Source: Aspidapion aeneum (Eukaryota > Arthropoda > Insecta > Coleoptera > Brentidae). Taken from it: a stretch of 64,000 bases of DNA. The notes under the pieces are model-generated. The model saw only the letters and a program-made list of their open reading frames with translations. It did not search any database and was not told the origin of the DNA. Where the stretch lies: positions 248,001 to 312,000 of the forward strand of contig CAUYVT010000055.1 of assembly GCA_963576565.1 (NCBI GenBank), in the 5' to 3' direction. Of this stretch, positions 22,664-33,703 are shown piece by piece (position 1 is the stretch's first letter; each line of letters begins with the position of its first letter). Made by a program: the position numbers and the translations under genes.

Positions 22664-22950
22664 AGGGGTGTGTGGGTTTTCACTTAAAAATGCATTAGGA
22701 GGCAGATAATAACTAATAAAGATTTATTTATACGTAGTGCCCAATTATAATTTTAGATTAAGTAAGAGATTTTAAAGTTGTAAAAAACTTACATGAATGG
22801 CAACATAAACATACACCAACCTTTCTTCTGTTTGTCATCTTTCTTCCTTATTTTGTTTGGTATACCTTTAAACCATGCTAAAAATTCAATGAAACTAATT
22901 GTGGGTATTATATATTTAAAAACAAGTTAATGTAAAAGATTTTAAAAGCG
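22664..22950 (+). repeat. 279-bp tandem duplication, unit 2 (uninterrupted)
   Basis: Serves as the empty site for the element at 20073-22623. Here GTGGGTATTATATATTTAAA reads straight through the insertion point. Confidence 0.85.
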
Positions 22951-24561
22951 TTAGAAATTTCTAATTTATCTACAAATTGGTCAACATGATTCAAAACTAA
23001 GGCAAATTTTGCCAATTTTAGGTATATATGATATAAACTTTACTTATTATTATTATTTCACTTATATAGTGAATTGAAAATTTTTATCTTCCTTTTACTC
23101 ATTACCTACTTACCTACTAAGTGTATGACAGAAAGGACCACCAATGTTACTTTAATACATGCCACTCCAGCTTGTAGGTATCATTCATATACATAATATT
23201 CCTACGTATATGGTATCATTGTCATCATGGTAGATATAGTTGAATGCCTTAAGCTTGGTACCAAACAGATCATTCTGCAACATCATCAAGCTATCTGCAG
23301 TCATCTACGAAAAAGTAAAACTTGTTGGCAGCATAAACTAATAAAATGCTCTATGTATGACCTTCCAACATTGAACCAAGTTCCAGGATAAACACCAATA
23401 AAGCTACCTGTCCATCTTGTTAACGGCTCACCGTTAGTTTAGTTTTAGGTTAATTTAGAATTACTTATTTTCTATCTTTTAGTTTACTTTTCCGCATTTT
23501 TCTCGTTCAAGGTAAATGAGGAAGTTTTCATTTATTTCGAATACATTTTTCTTTAAATAAACACGTTATGGATTTAAATATCCCGCGTAAACAGTTGAGA
23601 AAGCTCAGGCATGCGCGCAGTAGCAAAAAGCCGCGCATTGCCCGAAACTCAGCACTCCGCAAGACTTCGCATCCGTCATTGCACGAAGCCGTGTTAAAAC
23701 CCGCAAAATCCGCGCCATTACGGCAATTTACCATTAATTAAATCATTTTACCGCTGTAAAAAGTGAACATTAGTTATAGGCTTAAATTAGAGACATTGAT
23801 GTGTTCCAGCGACGACCTACAAGGGCCCTTGAAAGAGAATTGAAGAGAAAAACAGGTGAGTGGACTCAACTGCACGCCGACATTTTTATATTTGGGATCT
23901 TTGTGACTTTGTCACTGGTCCATTCGAATCAGCACCTTACAATCTACCAAACTATTACACATCTTTAAAACAATACTTACAGGCTTTTAATAAAACTCGA
24001 TAGGTACAATACTGAACTGATATTTCTCCAATTTATCCAAATTCGATTAGGAAAACTCGCAAAAACTGTTAAAAATTAAAAAAAAAAAAAAATAAAAACA
24101 GCGGTTGACAAGCATTTGACATTTCGTCTTTCGTTTCTTGGGTTTTTTAGGTTTGGTCGCGGCCATTTTGGATTTGCCGGCTTTACTTTGGTCAAATCCA
24201 ATCCGTTATTGTTCTAATATCCGTGGTGCCGGAAGGTGAAACCGAGTGTTTTGTGGTTTCCAAAACAATAATCAATCTATTGCACTCCATTTATTCGGCA
24301 TTGAGCACACTGGCGTCTATACGGGGGGCCTGGGGGGGTTTGTCCCTCCCCCTCCAAGAACAATCCAGGCCCGCTACAGAAATGTAGCAACCAAAAATAG
24401 TAGGTAGTCGAAAAACCTTTTACACACATAGGAAATAAGGAAGTTTACAGCTAATTTAAATTAATGTCTTATATTAAACAATTTTGAGACGAAAAGATCA
24501 GAAATTATTATTCCAGTTTTATTCCTCACTATCAACCACTTAATTATTAGACCGGTCTCCG
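22951..24561. other. Mostly unique non-coding sequence
   Basis: This is among the least repetitive stretches of the window and is less AT-extreme around 23570-23900 and 24150-24360. No long open frame exists. Apart from the possible exon noted at 23791-23855 I see no gene. Confidence 0.4.
23791..23855 (+). other. Possible small host exon (weak)
   Basis: A 65-base stretch is bounded by TTAG on the left and by CAG followed by GTGAGT on the right, a consensus 5' splice site. One frame is open through it and reads ...VFQRRPTRALERELKRKT. The upstream acceptor lacks a good pyrimidine tract, no partner exon is identifiable, and 65 bases is short. It could be the end of a non-coding first exon or chance. 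Confidence 0.2.
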
Positions 24562-25022
24562 TCATCCGTGGTTATTCGGCGAAGTAATGGATGGCGGCAA
24601 GCCAGTAAAAATAAAAAATAATAGATTTTTTTTTAGAAAAAAATAAATATTTATAACTTTATTGAAAATTTTCTACATAGCCTCCATACAATATAATTTT
24701 AAATAATTCTTATAAATTTTCTGTGAATAGCTTGATAGATAGAATGCGCAGAATTTCCATTGAGATCGACAAATGTCTGTCGTTCTATTTTCTCTTGTAG
24801 AATTTGAACAGAATTCAAAATCCACAAGAGAAAATAGAAAAGACATGTGTCGATCCAAACGGAAATTCTGCGCACTATTCACAGGAAATTTATAAGAATT
24901 ATTCAAAATTATGTTAATAAAATCAAAGAGGCTATGTAGAAAATTAGATATTGTTTATCTTTTGTTTTTAATGGCTTGCGTCGCCACATATTATTGCGCA
25001 GAATCACCACGGATAGTAAATC
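24562..25022. mobile_element. 460-bp foldback element
   Basis: An inner near-perfect palindrome runs 24666-24945. AATTTTCTACATAGCCTC pairs with GAGGCTATGTAGAAAATT, meeting near GAATTTGAACAGAATTC. An outer, more diverged layer pairs CATCCGTGGTTATTCGGCG...ATGGCGGCAAGCC with GGCTTGCGTCGCCA...CACCACGGATAG. The open frames on either strand here are halves of the palindrome and not genes. Confidence 0.75.
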
Positions 25023-25650
25023 TTAATAAATTATATACCTTACAAAAGCAACAACATTACTTTTTGTGTCAACGCGATTGTCTTTTCATGGCTGCCTTGA
25101 TATTTAAAAGAGTATCAATTAAAGTTTTTAAAACTTTTAAACAAAACTAAAAAACGAAATAATCTCAACATATGTATATATTTTTGACAGAAAAGATCTA
25201 TTAAAATCTATAGGGTATTCAATTTAAAAAACCATCGACCTGTCAAATTTTGAAACTTGTACACACATAGTACAACAAAAAATATAAGTTAGTATACTTT
25301 GTGATACGATACGAACACTAGGTACGTACACTAGAAACGCACATTTTACGTGAATTTTAGAGATGATTTTGCGCAGCGACGTAGTGAGTTGTTAAAAGAG
25401 AAACTTGGCTAGTAAGATTTTAATCCTTCCCAGTTACGTCAACGACAACGCGTTGCGAAGTGCGTATCAACTTTCTACATCAAATAAAATTAAAATAAAT
25501 CTAAAAACATGTTACTTTTATTAAGGAATCACTTGAACTGAATTAGTTCAGCTTAGAAAGGGGGGGTGGAGTAGAAATCTGGGACATAATTTTTAGGTGA
25601 AAATAGAACCTGTATAACCTTCAATACTAATAAGGTTTAGTGGCGACATA
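25023..25650. other. Non-coding sequence
   Basis: No gene, repeat array or element boundary that I can support. Confidence 0.45.
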
Positions 25651-25897
25651 AGGGACTTATTGGAATAAAGCTATGCAATATTAGTGTCAGGCAGATTGAT
25701 CTCACGAAATTGACATACCAAATTGGAGTTTAAAACTAAGTCGTTTATTTATCTATAATTAAAGTCGACAGTATTTATTTCGGTTCGTATAGTAAACAAA
25801 ATCCTTACATTGATAGATTAGCTGTCTTATTCCAATGCAAAACTGTTAAAATACGGCCTGACACTATTATGGCATGGCTTTATTTCAATAAGTCTCT
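25651..25897. mobile_element. 247-bp MITE, complete copy (family B)
   Basis: The left end AGGGACTTATTGGAATAAAG and the right end, read in reverse complement as AGAGACTTATTGAAATAAAG, form a ~42-bp TIR. The TIR also includes TAGTGTCAGGC. The interior contains GAAATTGACATACCAAA. A second copy of this family is the target of the gypsy insertion at 44274. TSD is unclear. Confidence 0.8.
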
Positions 25898-26204
25898 ATT
25901 ATTTTATATTTGATACTTTAAATCACGCCCTGTATAAGTGTGGCTGGTTGTTGAGTGTATGATTTTCATATAACTTCTAACCCATTAATTTGCCCTTCAT
26001 ATTTATGTGACGCCCCACAATGGGTTATATGAGAGGACTAGCGCGACACTCAATTTTAACTCAGTTTTAACCCACTTCTAGACATCGGATAAACTTCAAA
26101 TTTGGGACACACTTAAAGTTCCGATGACAATACAATATACTGATATTATGAAGTTCACAGCTCCCCCCCCTTTGAATATGCTGGAGGGGGGGGCTACTAT
26201 CTAA

Positions 26205-26839
26205 AAGCCTTTTTCCTCGCAGTAACTACAAGTTACCAGGTAACCTGGTTACTCGTTTTCTGTTTTTCTTCGCTGAGTAACACTAACTATGATGTCACGA
26301 GTAACCACACAGTGTAACCAGCCTAGCAGACGTGGTTGCTGAAATATTTTGAGGTTAAGATCATTTTTTTTTGTTTTTTTGTTTCAAAATGTTGGATTTT
26401 AATTTATATATTAACAAAGAATTATGTTTGGTAACGATAGAAAATGAAGCACATCCCTTGAAGTTGGTACTATATCAATTCAACTGCAACTAGTCTTAAA
26501 AATGTACTGCCTTTGGTGTTCTGTGGTACTGCGGCCTTACCACAGAATACCAAAGGAGCACCCTGTTTCCACCCCGATTAAAAAAAAGGCATCAGGTAAC
26601 GCTGCATTTAAAACTGGTGATGGCTCGTTATACGTTTTTTGAATCGGGGTGGGCATGCATTGGTGGAAACAATGAATTATTTTCTGCATTTCGGAAATTG
26701 CTGGTAAAAACAAAAACAAACAATTGGAAATGTCATCCACAGCTGACTGTCTGACGTCATATAGCGGTTACTCCGAGTAACCGTGACGTCATTTCGAGTA
26801 ACTTAAATGAGTGACTAGTAACCTCAAGGAAAAAGGCTT
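26205..26839. mobile_element. PIF/Harbinger-like MITE with TAA target duplication
   Basis: Ends are AAGCCTTTTTCCTCG and its inverted partner, ...AAGGAAAAAGGCTT. TAA lies directly on each side. The sister unit of the surrounding tandem repeat reads CATCTAAGTATG without an insert, confirming a 3-bp TAA duplication typical of PIF/Harbinger. The interior is rich in GTTACTCG / CGAGTAAC words and contains further hairpins, for example CTTTGGTGTTCTGTGGTA pairing with TACCACAGAATACCAAAG near 26513-26555. No transposase frame is present. Confidence 0.8.
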
Positions 26840-27123
26840 TAAGTATGTCCGATATTGTTCAAAATTGGTATGCAAGGACTTTTGGGGATGGGGATCAAGA
26901 ATTTTTATTAGATTTTTAAAATTGTGAAAGTAACGCCCCACTCCCCTTTGGAAAATTTTGATCATCTTGTACATATCCGATCAACATCAAAATTGTTGTG
27001 GACTTAAAGTTATTATAAGTTAAAGTGCCAATACAATACAATATTATAATGCTTTAAAGTTGGCAACCCCTCACCCCTTTGAAGAGGGTACCATCTAAGT
27101 ATGTCCGATTTTGTTCAAAATTG

Positions 27124-27859
27124 CCCAGGTAGCAAGGGGTCATCAAATGATGTCTTTTTTTCGTCGAAAAGTGGTCATTTGGATGACCGGCAGGTCATCT
27201 ACCAAAAAATGTTGTCTTTAAGGCGTCAGTTACTTGACGTCTTTTCGTGGTGTAGTTTTTGACGTCTGAAAAACGTCATATATTGGTCACAACCCACACT
27301 GCACACTTTGTCCAAGGGACATACACTCATACTTACATAGATGATGCCCCAGTTGGTACTTGACCGGATTTGTACGGAATGTGGGGGTACATATGTAAAA
27401 TAAATTAAATATTAAATCAAGACTAACTTCGAGGCTTCTTTCGCTACAAGGTGGAAATGTGTAAGTCTAGGTATAGGTCTGTTTTGATCTGTACTTCACA
27501 GACGAAGACCGCTGTACCTGTTCCAGTACTTCCAGGTCTAAGTCACAGAAGAGTCAGAGAGTCAGAGGCGCCTTCTGTGTCTAAGTTTCCTTCAGTGTTC
27601 TCAACTGCAGGGAATATTTCATATATTCAGACGAGTTTAAAAAAAGTCATAAATAGGTCTGTGTGTGTGTCTAATGTTCTGATTTGGTCCCAAATACGTC
27701 ATATTGCTGATGTCTTTAAAACGTCTAAAAATGACGTCATTTTGGGTGTGTCTTTTGAACGTCATTTAAAGGTAATTTACACGTCAGATTAGAGACGTCA
27801 ATGGTCATTAAAAATGACCTGTTTTTGACGTTTAAAAAACGTGACCTTGCTACCTGGGT
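27124..27859. mobile_element. 736-bp TIR element with CCCAGGTAGCAAGG ends and GACGT-rich interior
   Basis: The left end CCCAGGTAGCAAGGGG and the right end CCTTGCTACCTGGG are inverted repeats. TG on both sides is the only duplication visible against the empty site in the neighbouring tandem unit (AAAATTGGTATG). Both ends are packed with GACGTC / GACGTTT words of either orientation over about 150 bp each. The open frame across 27451-27792 is not protein-like. A 335-bp inverted fragment of the same element lies at 29700-30034. Confidence 0.8.
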
Positions 27860-28070
27860 GGTATGTAGGGACTTTTGGGGATAGGGATCACGAATTTTTA
27901 ATTATATTTTTAAAATTGTGAAATCGACGCCGCCGTTGTCCCTCTTGTAAGTCAATTTTGACCAACTTGTACATATCAGATCAACATCAAATTTGGTATG
28001 GACTTATGGTTACAGCGACAATACAATATTATAAAGCTCTAAAGTTGGAAAGGATAGTGGAGGGGTTTAG

Positions 28071-29290
28071 GATCACGCACCATATTTTTTCTTATTTAAT
28101 AAGCTTTCGAACAAGTTTTCACAAGTTGGGTCTGCCAGATGCAAAAGAGGTTGGATGTTACTAACTTTTTACTTGAGTTATTTAATTAAATTATAAATTT
28201 TACTTAAAAGGATATTTTTTATTGTCTAAAAATGGCCAAAAAGTAAAGGTTAGCTTTTTTTAATATTTGACAGGTGTCAAAAAAAGTAGTTTATCGTTTT
28301 TCTTTTTTGATAAGCTTTCGAGCAAGGTGCCACAAGTGGGGTTATCTAATTTGAAAAAAAAAGTTTTATGCGAGTAGACCCCTTTGCAAAGGGTCTATAC
28401 AAAAAAATTTCGAACAGAAATATTGCTCGTTAAAAATCTTAGTCGAAGTACTTTTGGATTTTTCAGAATAATCTAAATTCAATCCGCTGTCGAATTTATT
28501 CCATTTGGCTGATACACTGATTGTATAAAGACCACGTACATGGCAGTGTTTAGGGCTACCCCCAAAAAACAGGGGCAACGAGGGGCAGCAAATTTTTTGT
28601 TTTTTTAGTCAAATATACCCCTCTCTCTAATATTCTGGTGGAGATTTTACCAAGCCTTGCTAAGCTTGTTTCTGCAGGCTTTACAAAGAAAAATAGAGAC
28701 GAAAATAAACGTATATTTCAAAAAATTCTAACCATAAAAGGGGTTTTGGAATTAGGAAATTACTAGTAGTTTTTAAAAGTGCAGTTACTGCTTATGCACA
28801 CTTTATACCCATATACCCAAAAAGTGCTGTTTGTATTGTAATTTTTTTTATTTAAAAATACTGTAAAAATACATACATTTTTCTCCCAAAATATTTTTCA
28901 ACTTTGGGGCTCTGTTACAGAGAAATACATTAAGACTTTTTTTATCAGTTGCATTTTTTTAAGTAACTGGACTATCTGCAATACATTTGGGTGGGTTTGG
29001 TTATCATAATTTAAAAAACATATACAGGGCTAATGCCGTGCTAGCTCCGCCAATAACCCATTGTGCGCCCCGCAAAGAAAGACGTCAAATTGAGTAAGAA
29101 AGTGAAAAAGTAATTCTATAGCGAATCGGTGTGTCCCTGCGACGCCAAAGTCCGATCCCCGTTAATTTATACTGAATGTTTTTAATATTTCCCGATTGTG
29201 CAAGAGTCAGGTTAAAGTTGAATCTTATCAAAAGTAAATTAAAACAAAAAATAAATGGATCTAGGTATAAAGGATTTGCATTGGTAGGGG
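28071..29290. other. Non-coding sequence with a ~210-bp direct repeat
   Basis: AAGCTTTCGA(A/G)CAAG...CACAAGT(T)GGG occurs near 28099 and again near 28311, a short diverged duplication. Nothing else is recognisable, and open frames here lack protein-like composition. Confidence 0.45.
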
Positions 29291-29402
29291 ACAATACACC
29301 GCGCCTGATTCGCCTCAGGCCGTTTCGCCGCGGATGATTCGCGAATTGGCCGGCAGCAAATTGTCCCCGCGGCGAATCGGCCGCGGCGAAATCTCCCATT
29401 CC
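29291..29402. other. GC-rich patch of GCCGCGG / GATTCGCC words
   Basis: Abrupt GC-rich stretch in AT-rich surroundings, with recurrent CGCCGCGG, GCGGCGAATC and GGCCGGC words on both strands. In reverse complement it opens GGGAATGGGAGATTTCGC, loosely resembling the style of the GGACAACTGGGCGCC ends in family A but with different words. It may be an end of another GC-rich element. An open frame crosses it only because stop codons are rare at this composition. Confidence 0.5.
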
Positions 29403-29699
29403 CAAAGGGGGGTACTATTACCTAGTTCATTGCCGTCTTTTCGCAGGGGCACTGCCTCTAAAGAATAAATAGAATTTTATTTATTTATTTGTTGTATTCT
29501 ACATGTTGACCAACTCACTTTTATTGTAGATATCTTGCAAAAAAAAACCATTAGAAACCAGAAATAAAGCTCTTAGCCTGGCTAACAAATTCTAAAAATT
29601 GGAAAACCTTCTTTTAACAGAGATATGAATAAATAGTATTTTTAAAAGGGTAATCCTGGATATGTTTACAAAATTATTTGGGTGAATTCAATTCAAAAT

Positions 29700-30034
29700 A
29701 GACCTAAACCTAGACTTACACATCTCCACCTTGAAGCCAAAGAAGCCTCGAAGTTTGTCCTGATTTAATATTTAATTTATTTTACACACGTACCCCCACA
29801 TTTCATATAAATCCGGTCAAGTACTGACTGGGGCACCATCTATGTAAGTATGAGTGTATGTCCCTTGGACAAAGTGTGCAGTGTGGGTAGTTACCAATAT
29901 ATGACGTTTTTCAGACGTCAAAAACTACACTACGAAAAGACGTCAAATAATTGACGCCTTAAAGACAACATTTTTTGGTAGATGACCACTTTTCGACGAA
30001 AAAAAGACGTCATTTGATGACCCCTTGCTACCTG
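29700..30034 (-). repeat. Truncated inverted copy of the CCCAGGTAGCAAGG element
   Basis: Reverse complement of about 27124-27480, including CGTCGAAAAGTGGTCAT, TTGACGTCTTTTCGT, GGACAAAGTGTGCAGTGTGG-type sequence and the CAGGTAGCAAGGGGTCAT end. The remainder of the element is missing. Confidence 0.8.
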
Positions 30035-30663
30035 TGTACCTTTGACAGTGGGAAAGAAGAATTAAAGAGGTCAGTTGAATGGCCTCGTCGAGTTAATACC
30101 CTGAGAGTTTCTTGTATTGAGACACCACCATTGACTTCTATACCCTACGGGTAGACCCGGCATGGGCCAAAATTGCCATTATATCAAGCTTTTATCGCAA
30201 TTGACCAAATACAAGTAAGAATTTAATGAGCAAAATAGGGATAAAAATAGAATTTCGGTTTGGTGAGTCCGGAAACATGCAACATCGCAAAAATATTCTA
30301 TTTGCTTGTCTTGGATAAAAAAGGGCAGTGGCGGCGCAAAATAAAAATTTTGAATTCCACTAGAATTTTTTTATCAACAATTTTCTGTTTGAATAATAAA
30401 TAATTCATGAATACTTACTTGTGTGTGTTTACAAAATTCTCTTCAGTAAAAAAAAAAGAGTAAAAAGAATTTCTAAGCATGCTAAGTGCAGTGGATGTAT
30501 TAAAATTATTGTTTTCATCTTAGAACTTTACAAATGTTGTACCTTCCAGGTAAAATATTTTCTTTCTTTGAACAAGGGTCTTCTTCAACTCTTCTTTTCT
30601 TGGGTGGACTACAAATTATGCTCGAGTCAGATGAATATTCGGAACTAAAAATTTCAATTCGGA

Positions 30664-31102
30664 ATGGGACAACCGGGCGCCGGGCCAACTCGGCGCCGCC
30701 AACAGGGCGCCACGCCGGGCCTAATGGGCGCCGGGCCAACTCAGCGCCGGACTATTTTTTTTTCGATAAAATGTGCAGATAAAAACAAAATAAATATGTT
30801 ATTTATACAAAACTTTCAACATCTATTAAGTCGAGTGTTGAAATTTGGTAGGTGTAGTGTTCTGCGACTTGAAACACCGCCAAGTTCCATATTCGATACA
30901 TATCGATGCATAAATAAGAAAGTCCGCCATTTTGGATGCGCCATTTAAATTTTTTTAAGTTTGTTTTTCATCTGCACATTTTATCAAGAAAAAATATTTT
31001 AGTCCGGCGCCCAGTTGGCTCGGCGTCAAGTTGGCCCGGCGCCCAGTTGGCCTGCCGCCCAGTTGGTGGCGCCGAGTTGGCGGCGCCCAGTTGTCCTAGA
31101 CT
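30664..31102. mobile_element. GC-rich palindromic element nested in family A copy 2
   Basis: Counterpart of 8112-8814, about 260 bp shorter. It opens GGGACAACCGGGCGCCGG and closes GGCGCCCAGTTGTCC, with the same AAAATGTGCAGAT / ATCTGCACATTTT inner pair. Open frames running through the GC-rich ends exist on both strands and are not genes. Confidence 0.75.
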
Positions 31103-31760
31103 GCAACACATTTCAGGGGTCTGGTACGTTTTACCACCTTTCTTAAAACTACGAAGTTTTTTGAAAAATGATAATTTTAGACCATTTTATAGTGATTTCT
31201 AAAAAAAAAATTGCGGACTATCGTTGATTTTGTTAAAAAAATTGAAATTGAAACATTCTTAAAACTCCATTAAAACCCATACAAATTGCTACAAAAGAAG
31301 CATTTTCTCATTTCAAACTGAAACAAAACGGTCCCTGACGTCTATCAGCTGTCAACAAAAACTTGAAATAACTAAGGTCACTGATCGAAATCGGGTCAGT
31401 TTTTTGGTCCTTTTATGAAAATGCACAATTTTTAAAAAAGCATGAAATTCAAAACAAAATCAAGAAAATTATGATTCCTACATTTTTACAAATAAAAATT
31501 AGTTTAATTGAACATTATATCAATTTTTATTCCTTAAAACACTAAAAATTAATAATTATTTACTTTTTTAAAATTTATCGAAGGTCTAACTGAACAAAAG
31601 CAAACTGAACCCATTCGTATCGAAATGAACCAAATCAAACCGAATCTAACGGTTCGGTTTGGTTCGGTTCGATTTGCTTAAACTGAACCGAACCTAACCG
31701 AATATAGCTAAACCTAACCTAAACAATCCTAGCGGAACCTAACCGAACATACTCAAACTG

Positions 31761-32335
31761 AACCAACCTAACCCAACCTAAACCAACCTAACCCAACCTA
31801 ACCCAACCTAACCCAACCTAACCCAACCTAACCCAACCTAACCCAACCTAACCCAACCTAACCCAACCTAACCCAACCTAACCCAACCTAACCCAACCTA
31901 ACCCAACCTAACCCAACCTAACCCAACCTAACCCAACCTAACCTAACCTAACCCAACCTAACCCAACCTAACCCAACCTAACCCAACCTAACCCAACCTA
32001 ACCCAACCTAACCCAACATAACCCAACCTAACCCAACCTAACCCAACCTAACCCAACCTAACCCAACCTAACCCAACCTAACCCAACCTAACCCAACCTA
32101 ACCCAACCTAACCCAACCTAACCCAACCTAACCCAACCTAACCCAACCTAACCCAACCTAACCCAACCTAACCCAACCTAACCCAACCTAACCCAACCTA
32201 ACCCAACCCAGCCCAACCTAACCCAACCTAACCCAACCTAACCCAACCTAACCCAACCTAACCCAACCTAACCCAACCTAACCCAACCTAACCCAACCTA
32301 ACCCAACCTTACCCAACCTAACCAAACCTAACCTA
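31761..32335 (-). repeat. TTAGGTTGGG array in family A copy 2 (about 57 units)
   Basis: On this strand the array reads CCCAACCTAA. It is about 575 bp of highly homogeneous 10-bp units with a handful of single-base variants and one CCCAGCCCAACC interruption. The adjoining 31610-31760 is a degenerate tract of AACCGAACC / AACCTAACC words. The homogeneity implies recent expansion or turnover compared with copy 1. Confidence 0.95.
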
Positions 32336-33703
32336 CATATTGTTAATAAATATAGTAAAAGTTGTTAGGTTTATGTCCAGGGGGTAACCATTGTCCATAA
32401 TCGTCGGAAATCGAGTTAGGATTAGTGTATGCGACCATAAACATTGAGTGGCGAGTGAGTGTTTGGTCTTCAATTTTTTTAGGGAAATTTTTCAAAATCT
32501 TTTTTTGCGCACTCTGGGCACCCTAATAAACCGTAATCTGGTCACCCTAATCCATCGCAATCAAAGAAAATGGGTAATCGAAGTGTCACAAATTTTTTGT
32601 TGGTTTCTATTCTTCTTTTATATTATGTAGGACAAAATTATTAATTAAACTAAGTGACCTTATTAAGTAAGACAGCATGATAGTCAAATGACATTAGAAG
32701 GACATAAACATATGATACCGGCCTGTAGACCGGTCGCGGTGGTCATATAATAATAAATATATACTTTCGCGATGAAAGACCAAAATTTAACTTAAAATTA
32801 CTGTAAAGTCCGCAAAAAACATTAAATTTATCGAAATTTATAAAAACATAGATCAGTGTGTGTAACAATTCATCAAGATGTATGAAACTCGACCGTGACA
32901 TGTCAAAAGTTTGGTTCGAAAAAACAAAAACAACTGGATAAAAATCGGTATGTAAGCATTTAAAAAGAAATCATTTTTAAGAAAATCAAATACTTTTTGT
33001 TAATTTTCATGCAATGCAAAAAAAAGTGCGGGGAAGTGACACTTTCTGAATCAAAATGTGTGAGGGTAAAATCGCACGGTCGCAGAAAAAACTATCTATC
33101 GTGACGCTACTGAACTTTCTCGTATTTTAGGAAAAACTATCCGTCAAGACGACTTACCCATGAAATGTTGTTTTTTTATGGATTTTTTTTCTTCTTTTGC
33201 ACAAAAAACAATTTTGGACCATGTTTAAACTCAAATAGTTACTTCTAAACTTGTTTTTAAACGTTTTAAGATTTCTTTTTGTAATATTCCCGCACAAAAT
33301 TCAAAAAAAATCATTTCCGTACTTTTACAACATTGTTTATCAGTTTTCCCTGTATACACGGACTAACAGGTAGAATCACTCAAAATACGGCAGGTGGATT
33401 AAAGGTAGCCAGCTGCTTTTCTGTCGCACTTATGCCGTCAATGTGAAAGAGATAAAAGTACCCTTATATTATCTAGGGTATTATTAGCATGCAAAATCAC
33501 CCTATCTTTGTCCGTTTCACATGTTCAATAATGTCTATCTCTGTTTTTATTGTAAAAGAAATACCCGACCATAGGAACCAAATTGGATAGGGTCAATAAA
33601 AAATGCCTTGTCTTTCCGTCTCTAACGCCCTTTTAGGGCGTTATACAACTCAATGGACACCACGCACATACATGAGTAGAAGTTTTCCGAAAATTTATGT
33701 ATG

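Larger units (their letters stand above)
26080..28070 (+). repeat. Tandem units of about 270 bp, two of them interrupted by TIR elements
   Basis: Units share AAGTATGTCCGAT, TTGTTCAAAATTGGTATG, GGACTTTTGGGGAT(G/A)GGGATCA, TACATATC(C/A)GATCAACATCAAA, GTGGACTTA and CAATACAATATTATAA. The order is a partial unit (26080-26204), insertion, a full unit (26840-27123), insertion, then another unit (27860-28070). The full unit provides the empty site for the insertions. Confidence 0.75.
30128..33656 (-). mobile_element. Family A TIR element, copy 2 (inverted)
   Basis: It begins CCATTGACTTCTATACCC and ends GTTATACAACTCAATGG, the mirror of copy 1, and is flanked on both sides by ACACCA. The 6-bp TSD differs from copy 1 (AATTAA), so the pair was made by two transposition events. 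It lacks the 675-bp insertion of copy 1, has a shorter nested GC-rich element, and has a much longer 10-bp array. Elsewhere the two copies align well, including around CTACAGGCCTGTATCATATG and AAAATCGCACGGTCGCAG. No transposase is encoded. Confidence 0.85.

Noticed and set aside
31761..32335. CRISPR-like or centromeric array
   Set aside because: The 10-bp units are contiguous with no spacers and sit inside a transposon that also occurs elsewhere in the window. It is an interstitial simple array, not CRISPR.
4979..33656. A single giant inverted duplication or assembly palindrome
   Set aside because: The two arms have different TSDs (AATTAA and ACACCA), different insertions and different array lengths, so they are independent transposon copies.
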